This document shows positions 54,594 to 64,000 of a stretch of 64,000 nucleotides of DNA, in pieces. Below the pieces are notes generated by a model. It made no database searches. It saw only the letters and a list, made by a program, of their open reading frames with translations, and was not told where the DNA came from. The first letter of the stretch is position 1; every line of letters begins with the position of its first letter. Source of the stretch: Protopterus annectens (taxonomy: Eukaryota > Chordata > Ceratodontiformes > Protopteridae); the NCBI RefSeq assembly GCF_019279795.1, contig NC_056739.1, positions 14,560,792-14,624,791 on the forward strand, given 5' to 3'. Both the position numbers and the translations under genes were made by a program.

Positions 54594-54780
54594 AAAAGTT
54601 ATGTACTCACCATAATGTTCCATGTTTGTTGTCCATCTCACCGTTTATTCTTACAATGATGGGCTCGGAGCCAATCCTTGGCTCCAACTTGGCCAAATAC
54701 TTAGCTGAAAGTCTCAAACCTGGCTCGTGGCAAGAAGGTATCCCACAATGCAGTGGTGTAATTCCCCAGATCTTGTTTGC
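54594..54780 (-). repeat. 3' inverted terminal repeat of E10
   Basis: Outer tip aaaagttatgtactcaccat; inner end cagatcttgtttgc. Hairpin 54667-54685: GGAGCCAA, TCC, TTGGCTCC, with both arms changed together relative to E5. Confidence 0.8.
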
Positions 54781-54959
54781 TGCTAACACTGAATATGTAC
54801 ACTATATGCATATCTACAAACATATACATATAAACATATATCTAAGTCCATACTATATGTACTGGAAGGAGAAACAAGTTGAGACAAAGAACTCCTGAAG
54901 GTAGTGAAAATCTACCAGGTGCACAAGGAGTCTTTGGCAGGGGAAGGAGGGAGGGTTTA

Positions 54960-55063
54960 TAAGAATGAACGGTGAGATGGACAACAAACATGGAACATTA
55001 TGGTGAGTACATAACTTCTTTATGTTATGTTGTCCTATCTCACCTTCATTCTTACAATGATAG
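54960..55063 (-). repeat. internal complementary region of E10
   Basis: Left half aagaatgaacggtgagatgg to ggtgagtacataacttct complements the 3' tip; right half (ttatgttatgttgtcctatc) would complement the unseen 5' tip. Confidence 0.78.
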
Positions 55064-55096
55064 AACAGCGTCCCTAGCACCTTTTCCCTGGGTGGC

Positions 55097-56312
55097 TCAT
55101 GGGAGTACACCTTTAAGCACCGTGGAACCAAAGGATGCCCTGTCCCTGGAGGCTAAATCCACTCTGTAATGAGTGATAAAATTATGTGGAATAGACCAAG
55201 TAGCTGCTGCACAAATATTATCTATGGGAATTCTGGCTTGAAAAGCAGATGACGTAGCCATTGCTCTAGTGGAAAGGTAAATCTTTGTGATTTGAGTTAT
55301 AGATGAATGTAATACAATTTGAAAGCCAATTAGAAAGAGTAGTTTTTGAGACTGAGGATCCTTTTTTTTTTTTGCATCAGAGAAGGATACAAATAATTGG
55401 TCAGATTTTCTGAAGTCTTTGGTTCTATGCAAACAGAATCTGAGTTGTCTATGCATGTCCAGTTGATGTAATTTGTACTCTGCCCTGTTGCTATGATTAT
55501 GAAAGAACACTGGAAGTTCTATGGATTGGTTTATGTTGTTTGGAGAAGAGACTTTAGGCAGAAAAGATGGGTTTGTACATAAGGATACCCTATCCTTATG
55601 AAAAAATCAAATATGGTTGTTTAATAGAAAGTGCTTATAATTCTGACACCCTTCTAGCAGAAGTTATAGCCACTAGAAACAAGGTCTTTCATGAAAGGAA
55701 CTTGAGGTCTGAATATGAAGAGGGCTTGAAGGGAGGTAACGTGAGATGAGACAAAACAAAATTTAGATCCCAAGGAGAAAGGGATTCCTTAAAGGGAGGT
55801 CTTAATAAGGAAGCATCTTTTAAGAAGGCTCTACACAACCTATGTGACATTAAGTTGGAAGTAGAATCACCAATATGAAAATTTGAAATTGCAGCAAGTT
55901 GAACCTTGATGGTTGCTGCAACTGAGACTTGTTGAAACAGTTCCGCCAAAAATTCCAAAATAGAATGAATAGGTGCAGTGAAAGGATCAATGTCCTTATC
56001 TTCAGCCCAAAGGGAAAACTTCTTACATTTACTAGAATACAGCTTTCTAGTGGAAGCTTTATGGGAGGACATTAAGATATGGCTAACCATATGATTGAAA
56101 TTGTGAAGCCTGACTAAATTGGGAAGTGGAGCAGCCAAGCTGTCAGTTTTAGGGTGTGGAGAGAAGGTTGAAGCTCCCCTGACATATGAGTCAGAAGATC
56201 TGGCACTGGGTCCAGAATCGAAGGCTTCACCTGAAGATGAGGCCAAAAGAAGGGGAGCCAAACTTGGCAAGGCCAGTAAGGAGCAATGAGAATTATCCTG
56301 CTTCCCGAGCAC
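55097..56312 (-). pseudogene. tyrosine recombinase of E10, frameshifted
   Basis: Frame 56312-55689: STRKLYSSKCKKFSLWAED, KVQLAAISNFHIG, LSHLTLPPFKPSS. Frame 55510-55097: FFHNHSNRAEYKLHQLD, LHRTKDFRKSDQLFVSF, then a damaged H-x-x-R region (STRAMATSSAF preceded by LS, the His lost) and AATWSIPHNFITHYRVD with Trp and Tyr. The first Arg region near 55640 is in a broken frame (SARRVSEL-like on inspection). Not functional. Confidence 0.75.
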
Positions 56313-57930
56313 TGTGCTTTCTGAATTACTCTGGGTATGAGAGGAAATGGTGTAAAGGCATATAGAAGTCCCGAGGGCCAGTCATGAGCAAGGGTGTCTC
56401 TCGGTGTCTCCCCCGGAGGGGGGGATAAGGGTAAAGTTGTTGCTGCACTTGGCATTCATGGGAGAAGCAAAGAGATCACAGCAAGGCTGTCCCTATGTTT
56501 GGAAAATCATTTCCGCTAAATTTTGATTGAGAGACCTCTCGTGAGGTATTAGGATTGCTCTGCTCAGCTTGTCCACTATCACGTTGGACTTCCCCAGAAT
56601 GTGTGTTGCAATTAGAAAGCGCTGGGAAGAAACTGCCCATTGCCATACTCAAAGGGGGTAAAATCTGGTTCCCCCCTGCTTGTTCATGTACCAAACCACC
56701 GACATATTGTCTGACTGGACTGCAATAGACCCTAGAGGGAGAGAGTCTTGAAGTGCTTGCAACGCAAGAAGCACTGCTCTCATCTCTAGAACCTTTATAT
56801 GCAAGTGGGCCTCGTGTTCTTGCCATGTACCTTGGACTGTTCTTCCCAGATAATGCCCCCCCCCCCCCACTCTAGCTGGAAAGCATCTGTGGTCACTGTA
56901 GCTATTGGTTGAAGTGGAACAAAGGGTCTTGCCCATTGTCACATGAGTGGAGTGTATCCACCATCTCAAGTCGTTCTTGCAAGATTCCATTATTCTGATT
57001 AGATGAGACATTGGAAGCTCTTGAAGTGACCATTGGAAGAATAATAGCCATTTAAGAATCCTCATGTGCATTCTGGCAAGAGGGACCAGTGTAATTGTGG
57101 AGGCCACTGTTCCCAATAAGAGTAGAATTATCTTTGCTTTCACTTTGTTCTTGGGAAGGAGGTGAAGTATCTGCTGTCTGAGTGCTATAACTCTTCCTGT
57201 TGGAAGTCATGCTACCATAGATGAACTGTCTAGATCTGCATCTATGAATGTAATATGTTGACAAGGCAACAAGGCAGATTTTTGAAAATTTACTGTAATG
57301 ACCAATTGATTGCATATGTCCAAAGTTAGGTCCTTGGCTTGTAGAAGTAGATGCTTGGTGGTGGCAGATAGGAGCCAGTCATCTAGATAGGGAAACACAT
57401 GGAATCCTAGACATCTCAAGTGAGCCGTGACTATTGCCATACATTTGAACACTCTGGAGGCTGTAGTGAGACCAAAGGGCAGACCTCTGAACTGGTAATG
57501 GCTGGCTCCCATCCGGAGCGCAAGTACCTTCTTGACGTCCTGTCCATTTTTATGTGGCAGTAAGCATCCTGAAGGTCTATCGAGCATATCCAATTGTCTT
57601 TCCCTAAAAAGGGAAGTACAGACTGCAGTATCACCATTCGGAACTTTGACTTCTGGACAGATTCGTTTAACTTGCTTAGGTCTAATATGGGCCTCCAAGT
57701 CCCCTGTTCTTTTTGGCATTAAAAAGAATCCTGAGTAAGTTTTGAATCCTATTTGGCCTGCGGGGACTTCTTGGATGACTCTTTTGTGGAGCAACTTTTG
57801 AATTTCTATAGTTGCTTGTTCCCTTAGATTGGGTGGAACATCTGGGAGTGTTTTGGTCTGTGGAACAGGTTTGGAAAAAGGGATGGAGTATCCACTGGAT
57901 ATTATATTTAGTACCCATTTGTTGTTTGTG
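56114..57930 (-). pseudogene. pol: RT, RNase H and Dam-like region of E10
   Basis: 57794-57207: HKRVIQEVPAGQIGF start, then FPYLDDWLLSATT. 57637-57431: ICSIDLQDAYCHIKMDR. 57143-56649: FQWSLQELPMSH, a GGGGHYLGRTVQGTW motif after a run of 13 C on the plus strand (56856-56868), HIKVLEMRAVLLALQ and QSDNMSVVWYMNKQGG (RNase H). 56455-56114: PPPGETPRDTLAHDWPSG and APYWPCQVWLPFF (Dam-like). At least five frameshifts. Confidence 0.8.
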
Positions 57931-57944
57931 ATATTTCACCAGGC

Positions 57945-58920
57945 TTCTCAGTACATTGATAAATGTTCCCCGACTGCCACCAGAGTAGAGCAGTCGGGCC
58001 TCCTTTCAGCAGCACTGAAAAGGGCGACCGCAAAAGGAATCCCAGTCACCGTGGTTTTGCAGACCCCCTCTGCCTCTGGGGTGGTGTCTACCGTTATTAC
58101 CTCCCCCTCTGCCCCTGGGGAAGGTATCACTCCATGTGTCTTGGAAAAATCTCTGGGATCTTTTGAACCACATCTTTCCGCTCTTCTGACCTTTAGGATA
58201 AGGTCTTGAAGGTACAGAAAAATGTACTCCAATGGCAGAGAGAGTTTTCTCGTCCTGCTTGCACTGGGTTAGAGTGTCTTTTACTTTGGGTCCAAAGAGT
58301 GAGGAACCATCAAAAGGGGCGTTAGTAAAGGTAGGCTTAAAGGGCTCTGCAAAATTGCACAAGCCCTTTCCAGGAGTGTCTCCTAAGGGAAACTCCAGAA
58401 ACCGCTGCCCTGCTCGCTCCATCTGCTGCATATATCAGCCTCATGGAGGAGTTGACAATGAAATTTAAGGTGGACAGCTGGGAGGAGACCTTCTCATTCA
58501 CCCTCGCAGCTAATGAACCTTGTAGAGTATCTCCTAGCTCTTTCTGGAGATCTGTTTGTAGCCTCATGAAACGGGATAAGTAGTTCAGTGATCGCAGTGA
58601 GAAAGTCGCTGAAGAAAAGATATGCTTCCCGTATCTGTCAATCATTTGAGTCTTTATTCGGAGGATGAACAAATGAGGAAATCTCTGCAAGTTCCTTCTT
58701 GGTGGCTGCTGCCACCACCATAGCATCTACGGGTACTCCCTTCGTTAGAAATTCCTTGCCCAAAGGAGCTGTTAAAAATTTGTTTGGCCTCTGAGGGACT
58801 CGTTCCGTAGTGTCAGGTGACTCCCACGCCTTTCGACTGACCAGTTCCATTAGTTCATCGAAAGGTGGAGACACACCCAGGAGGCTGAAGGTTGAGACCC
58901 AAAAGCCTTTAGGTACACTG
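57945..58920 (-). pseudogene. gag: gag C-terminal part of E10
   Basis: Frames 58874-58638, 58726-58337 and 58431-58006 together give MSPPFDELMELVSRKAWESP, VDAMVVAAATKKELAEISS, RSLNYLSRFMRLQTDLQKEL, SLFGPKVKDTLTQCKQDEK, PYPKGQKSGKMWFKRSQRF and an RG-rich tail. It begins mid-gene at the junction with E11; the N-terminal half is absent. Confidence 0.8.
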
Positions 58921-59006
58921 ACAAATCACATGGAATGTTATGGTGAGTACATAACTTCATTATGTGAAGTTGTTCTATCTCACTGTTCATTCTTACTGAT
59001 GGGTAG
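58921..59006 (-). repeat. partial internal complementary region of E11
   Basis: cacatggaatgttatggtga and gtacataacttc, then attatgtgaagttgttctat and ctcactgttcattctta. This is the junction form of the ICR, but its left half is cut short at E10 gag sequence. Confidence 0.75.
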
Positions 59007-59035
59007 TGTCCCAAGCACCATCTTTCTTGGGTGGC

Positions 59036-60060
59036 TCATGGGAGAATATTCCTCAGAACTGTAGAACCAAAGGAAGTCCTGTCCCTGGAGGACTTGTCTA
59101 CTTTGTAATGAGTGATAAAGGTATGAGGTCTTGACCAAGTAGCTGCTGCACAAATAGAATCTAATGGTAACCTTGCAGAAAAGGCTAATGAGGTTGAAAC
59201 AGCTCTAGTAAAGTGGGCCTTTCTTTTTTGCAAGGGAGCATTCTCTGAACTATAAATGAAGGAAATGCAATCAGACACCCATCTTGACAAGGTTACTTTT
59301 GTCACTGGGGCACCCTTTTTTGACTCTGAAAAGGAAACAAAGAGCTGATATGTTGATCTGAATTGTTTTGTTCTATCTAGATAAAATCAGAGTTGTCTAT
59401 GAACATCAAGTTTGTGCAGCATGTGTTCCATCCTATTTGTGTATTGAGGAAAGAAAACGGGCAACTCAGTGGATTGGTTACGATTCGTCTCTGAACAAAC
59501 CTTTGGTAAAAAGGATGGATTAGTTCTGAGCGAAGCTCTGCCATTATGGAAAATTAGATAAGGAGGTTTGATGGTCAAGGCCTGCAACTCAGAAATCCTC
59601 TGAGCAGAAGTAATGGCTATCAGAAAAATAGTCTTCCATGAAAGGAATTTCAAAGGACAGGATGAGGCTGGTTCAAAAGGAGGAATATGATTCTGGAGAG
59701 AACAAAATTTAGATTCCATGGCATGACTGGAGCTCTGATTGGTGGCCTCAAATGAATGGTACCTTTAAGAAAGGCTTTAGCAAGTTGATGTGACATGACA
59801 CTGGAGCCTTGGAAGCCAAGATGAAAGTTCGAAATTGCTGCTAATTGAACTCTGATGGTAGCTGCAGCAGCTTCTTCACTGAAAAGTTTAGTTAGAAATT
59901 CCAATATAGATGGGATCGGAGCTAGATAAGGATCAACATAATTCTGAGATGCCCATAAAGAAAATTCCTTCCATTTGCTAAGATATAACTTTCTGGTGGA
60001 TGATTTATGAGAGGATGTTATAATATGCTGGGCCTCAGCTGAGAGGTTGTAAATCCTGGC
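59036..60060 (-). pseudogene. tyrosine recombinase of E11, frameshifted
   Basis: Frame 59904-59650: QLAAISNFHLG. Frame 59719-59387: LSWKTIFLIAITSAQRISEL, where the first Arg pair SARR reads SAQR. Frame 59305-59036: AHFTRAVSTSLAF (H-x-x-R) and AATWSRPHTFITHYKVD (Trp, Tyr). Core residues are largely kept but the frame breaks three times. Confidence 0.78.
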
Positions 60061-61920
60061 TATTGTGGGAACCTGTCAGTTTGAGGGAATGAAGAGAAGG
60101 ATGAGGAGCCCCCGATGAATGAGTCAACAGATCCAGAACTGGGTCCAGGATCCAGGGTTCTTCCAAGAAATTAGGCTGGAGGAAGGGGAACCAAATTTGC
60201 TGAAGCCAGCAAGGGGCTATTAAGCTCATGGCCCTTCCCAGAATTTTTGCTTTCTGTAATACTTTGGGAATCAGAGGGATGGGAGGAAAGGCATAAAGGA
60301 GACAGAGGGGCCAATTGTGCACCAATGCATCACTTGGGGCATCTCCCGGCGGGGGAATCAGGGCAAAGTAGTTGCTGCATTTCGTGTTTGTTGGGGTTGC
60401 AAAGAGGTCGCAGCAAGGCTGGCCCCACCTGTTGAATATTCTTCCCTAACTTTTTCTTTAAGGACTACTCGTGAGGCAGTAGAATTAACCTGCTTAGCTT
60501 GTCTGCTATCATATTGGATTTCCCTGGGATGTGCGTTGCTATCAGAAAGTGCTGGGTGGAGATTGCCCACTGCCATACTCTCATGGCCTCTCGATACAGA
60601 GGGTAAGATTTGGTTCTTCCTTGTTTGTTGATGTACCACAGCACTGACATGATGTATGTCTGAATTGCAATTGTTCCCAGAGGTAGAGAGTCTTGAAAGG
60701 ACTGCAATGCTAGAAGTACAGCTCTCATCTCCAGAACATTTATATGCAGATGAGCCTCATGTTTCTTCCATGTGCCTTGAGCTGTTCTTCCCCGATATGC
60801 CCCCCCCCCCCACCCAATCAAGGAAGCGTCCATGGTCACCGTGGCTATATGATTGGGTAGAATGAATGGATGTCCCCAAGATACTTGTTGAGACATCAGC
60901 CACCATTGAAGGTCCTTCTTGCACGTAGTCGTTATGATAATTTGGTGTGACATTGAAAGTTCCTGAAAGGACCATTGAAAGAATACGAGCCACTGTAGAA
61001 TTCGCATGTGCATTTGAGTGAGGGAAATGGCAATTATTGCTGCAGCCATCGATCCTAGCAATTTCAGTACCATTGAGACTGGGGCGTTTTTCCTTGGAAG
61101 CAGGTCTAATATTTGTTTTTGTAAGAGACAAATTCTTTCTGCAGGCAGACAATGTCATTGAAACTGTGTTTAGTTCTGCTCCTATAAAGACTGTCTGTTG
61201 CAATGGCGATAAGGAAGATTTTTCTGAGTTGATGGTAATCCCCAATTGATTGCAGAGATTTAAGGTTGTGTCCCTCGCATGAATAAGTTGATACTTGGTG
61301 GTGGCAGTGAGGAGCCAGTCGTCTAGATATGGAAACACCTGAAATCCCATCTGCCTCAGGTGAGTGGCGACTACTGCCATACATTTGGTGAACACTCTGG
61401 GGGGGCTGTAGTGAGACCAAAGGGCAGAGCTCGAAATTGATAATGGCTGACTCCCAGCTGGAAGTGTAGATGATCCCTGGATGGTATGTCCATCTTTATG
61501 TGGTAGTACGCATTCTGAAGATCTATAGAGCACATCCAATTGTCTTTCCCCAGAAAGGGGAGTATTGTCTGAAGCATGACCATCTGGAACTTCATCTTTT
61601 TTACTGACTTGTTTAGTCTGCTTACGTCCAAAATAGGTCTCCAGTCCCCTGTTTTCTTTGGAATTAAAAAGAACCTTGAGTAAGTTCTGGATCCTCTCTG
61701 GTCTGCTGGGACTGGCTGGATGACTCTTTTGTCTAGCGACCTTTGGTCCCCTAAGGCTGCTTGGTCCCTGTGACTGGGTTGAACATCTGGAATTTTCTTT
61801 ACTAGAGGGGGTGGAGTGGCAAACGGAATTGAGTATCCTCTGGACATTATGCTTTGTACCCAGCTGTCTTTTGTTATTTTTAGCCAGGTGTCTAGGTACA
61901 AAGATAGGTGCCCCCTGACT
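60035..61920 (-). pseudogene. pol: RT, RNase H and Dam-like region of E11
   Basis: 62186-61371: WVQSIMSRGYSIPF, FFLIPKKTGDWRPILDVSRL, MCSIDLQNAYYHIKMDIPSR, then a shift at a G run near 61400. 61539-60757 gives FPYLDDWLLTATT. 61073-60465: ASLIGWGGGAYRGRTAQGTW after a run of 12 C (60800-60811, plus strand), HINVLEMRAVLLALQ, QTYIMSVLWYINKQGR, where an RNase H Asp reads Tyr (QTDN to QTYI), IADKLSRLIL. 60325-60035: APCWLQQIWFPFL (Dam-like). Frameshifted, and RNase H has lost a catalytic residue. Confidence 0.82.
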
Positions 61921-61929
61921 GCCTCCAGA

Positions 61930-64000
61930 GATGAACAGTTGGGCCTCCTCTCAGGAGTGCTGATAGGGCTTGCCAAAGAACTGATCTCTGTCTCCCTGGT
62001 TCTGCGGACCCCCTCTGCTGCATGGGCGATGTCTTCCATTACTACCCCCTCCTCTGCCTCTAGAGGGGGTTTCACCATGAGTGTTCTGGAAAGATCCTTG
62101 AGATTTACGGAATCATATCTTTCCACCTCCCCTCCCTTTGGGGTAAGGGCTATTCGGGGTAGAAAAACGTACTGGATGGCAGACAAGGTCTTTCAGTCTT
62201 TTTCACTCCTGGTAAGTGTTTCCTTTACCTTAGGTTTGAAAAGGAATGAACCATCAAAGGGGGTGTTATTGAAGGAAGACTTAAAGGGTTCCGCAAAGGA
62301 ACATAAGCGCATCCAGGAATGTCTCTTGAGAGCTATTCCTGTACCCGCTGCTCTGCTCATACCATCAGCTATATATGACAACAGACTCATGGAAGAGTCC
62401 ACTATCGAATTAAGAGTGGATAGCTGTGAAGTTACCTTGTCCGAAACTCCCGCAGCTACTGAACCTTGCAGGGTGTCTCCTAGCTCCTTCAGGAGATCCC
62501 TTTGTAACCTAGTAAAATGTGTAAGGTAGTTCAGTGATTGAAGGACGAAGGCTGCTGAACTAAATATATGCTTCCCGTATCTGTCTATAATCCTGGATTC
62601 TTTATTAGGAGGATGAACAGATGAAGAAGTCTCCGATAATTCCTTCTTGGTGGCTGCTGCCACCAGCATAGTATCAACAGGTACTCCTTTAGAAAGGTAA
62701 AGTCTGTCTTGAGGGCTAGTTATAAATTTGTTAGGTCTCCTGGTGACAGGCTCCATGGTGTCTGGGGACTCACATGCCCTTCGAGTAAGTAATTCAAGCA
62801 ACTCATCGAAGGGTGGAGACACCCAAGAGGTGGAGGGTTGAAATACAAAAGCCTTCAGCAGGACTGACTCATCATCAGAAAGGTTAAGGGATTTCCAGCC
62901 ACCCATCTGTTTAAGAATCTCTAAGATATCTGTGAAAGAGATATCTTCTGAGGGGGACCGTGGGGGCCCTTCTGACTCATCCAAGTCAGTATCCGAAGTG
63001 ATCGACTCCTATGGGAAGTCCAGATGCTTCCTCTTGCAGAATCTCTTCCTAGGCATTTCTTCAGTGGGAGTTTCTGGAGAGGTCTCGGAAGAACATGGCT
63101 CACCCAATGGGGCTTCCTGAGGCTCAGGATCTCTACGCTTCAACGGAGCATGTGTTGAAGAGGCAGACACCGGTGCTTTCAGGGAGGGAGCTGCTCAAAC
63201 TGATGGAGTGGTCGTCGGAGCGGACAACGCCCTTCTCATAGCCTCAAAGGCTCCTTGGTCCCAATAAGAGGAATCCCTCGGATCTGAAGATTCAATGGAA
63301 ACAGTCTGAACCGGTAAGGAGGGCTCCAAGCCAGAGGTCAGGGCCGAACTCACTGGAGCCGAAGCCCCGAGAGATAAAGTCGTCACCGACAAGTCAGTCC
63401 TACAATCCTCCCTGGACCCGACCAGTGAGAGTCAGCTCGAGATCCTTCGGTCAGCGCCGAAGACATCAGGGCAGTCAGGGCCGAAAAACTTAGAATAGGT
63501 GTCGGACCTGAGGGTTCTACAATCATCAGTTCCATGCTATCCGGCTCCAAAACGTCTATGCAGATCGAAGGAACAGAAGATGTTGTCGGAACTAAGGTCA
63601 GCTCCAAAGACCCCGGGGGTCGGTGCAGATAAAATTTTTGCCAGCGCAGGTATCTGTAGAAGCTTCTTCTCTACATGGTCCACATCCAAATCTGACAGTC
63701 TACTTGAGGCCTGTGAAGAATGTGACGAAGCCACCGAATGCAATATGGGAGACTTCAAAGTAGGAGATACCGGCTCCTAACCATAATGACAGTCGGTTCC
63801 GATGGCTGTGGAACCGATGTTGAAGCTCTACTAGAAGCTGATTTCAAAGTAGATGGGCTTTTTGTCAGTTCCGATTTCTTTTTGGAGTGCTTGTCTGACT
63901 TATCCAGTGACAACTGAAAAGAAGATTTCAGCAGACCCTTATCCATAAGCTTTCTTATTCTCTCATGTAGCACTCTGGAGCTAAAGGAGTGGCATATAGC
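61930..64000 (-). pseudogene. gag: gag-like ORF of E11, N-terminus off the edge
   Basis: 63973-63755 has HERIRKLMDKGLLKSSFQLS, just after the expected Cys/His cluster. A Ser/Pro-rich middle lies in several frames (63755-63195). 62984-62193 is open for 263 codons: ISFTDILEILKQMGGW, STSWVSPPFDELLELL, VDTMLVAAATKKELSETSS, SLNYLTHFTRLQRDLLKEL, KPKVKETLTRSEKD. The RG-rich tail overlaps the RT frame from 62186. Frameshifts in the middle and near 62190. Confidence 0.8.

Larger units (their letters stand above)
54594..58920 (-). mobile_element. DIRS retrotransposon E10, nested in E8 leader
   Basis: Minus-strand copy with 3' ITR (54594-54780), ICR (54960-55063), YR, RT/RNase H and the C-terminal part of gag. 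Gag stops abruptly at about 58920 where the ICR of E11 begins. The rest of gag and the 5' ITR are not in the window. Confidence 0.85.
58921..64000 (-). mobile_element. DIRS retrotransposon E11, starting in its ICR (continues right)
   Basis: Minus-strand copy whose left end is inside the ICR: no 3' ITR or spacer precedes it. YR, RT/RNase H and most of gag follow to the right edge. The gag N-terminus, leader and 5' ITR lie outside the window. Confidence 0.85.

Noticed and set aside
1..64000. Host protein-coding genes
   Set aside because: No frame outside the mobile elements has a recognisable host domain, and no exon series with splice signals could be supported.
1..64000. Endogenous retrovirus or LTR retrotransposon
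   Set aside because: The RT copies carry DIRS features (ICR, inverted repeats, tyrosine recombinase). I saw no direct LTRs, protease, integrase or env.
1..64000. CRISPR array, operons or other prokaryotic features
   Set aside because: No regularly spaced short direct repeats with unique spacers, and the element content is eukaryotic.

Overview
The window looks like a piece of a very large, repeat-packed vertebrate genome. A lungfish, salamander or caecilian is my best guess from the mix of DIRS, CR1/L2, L1/Tx1-like and Penelope-like elements plus a tRNA-derived SINE; this is inference, and the sequence does not settle the species. I recognise no host gene. Almost every long reading frame belongs to a mobile element or is a shadow frame of one.

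Most of the window is DIRS-type tyrosine-recombinase retrotransposons. I count eleven copies, here called E1 to E11. Ten lie on the minus strand and one (E9) on the plus strand. Each has the plan 5' inverted terminal repeat (ITR), gag, RT/RNase H with a Dam-like tail, tyrosine recombinase (YR) in an overlapping frame, internal complementary region (ICR), 3' ITR. The ICR carries the complements of the two outer ends head to head, as expected for replication through a circle.

Layout: 1-2892 E1 (gag end and 5' ITR), sitting inside the RT of E2 (2893-6451). 6452-8930 Penelope-like element whose RT half is inverted against its GIY-YIG half, followed by the start of a second copy. 8931-12600 CR1/L2-type LINE. 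13304-18830 E4. 18831-19889 L1-like insertion with inverted 5' part. 20714-33180 E5, with E6 (26704-32907) nested in its leader. 34038-42448 E7, carrying two small foldback DNA elements, a second CR1/L2 fragment and a dimeric tRNA-type SINE. 42449-54593 E8, entered by E7's leader and itself carrying E9 (45154-51255, almost intact). 54594-58920 E10, in E8's leader. 58921-64000 E11, which starts abruptly in its ICR.

How the parts work together: in a live DIRS copy Gag packages the RNA, RT/RNase H copies it, the ICR templates completion of a circle, and YR inserts the circle without the staggered cut of an integrase. E9 still shows all catalytic residues of RT, RNase H and YR; its visible breaks are single-base changes at or next to homopolymers. 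CR1/L2 machinery probably mobilised the SINE, whose tail resembles the LINE 3' end. The most interesting patterns are a family-specific palindrome in the ITRs that covaries between families and recurs in the gag coding region, and repeated insertion of one DIRS into the 5' leader of another.
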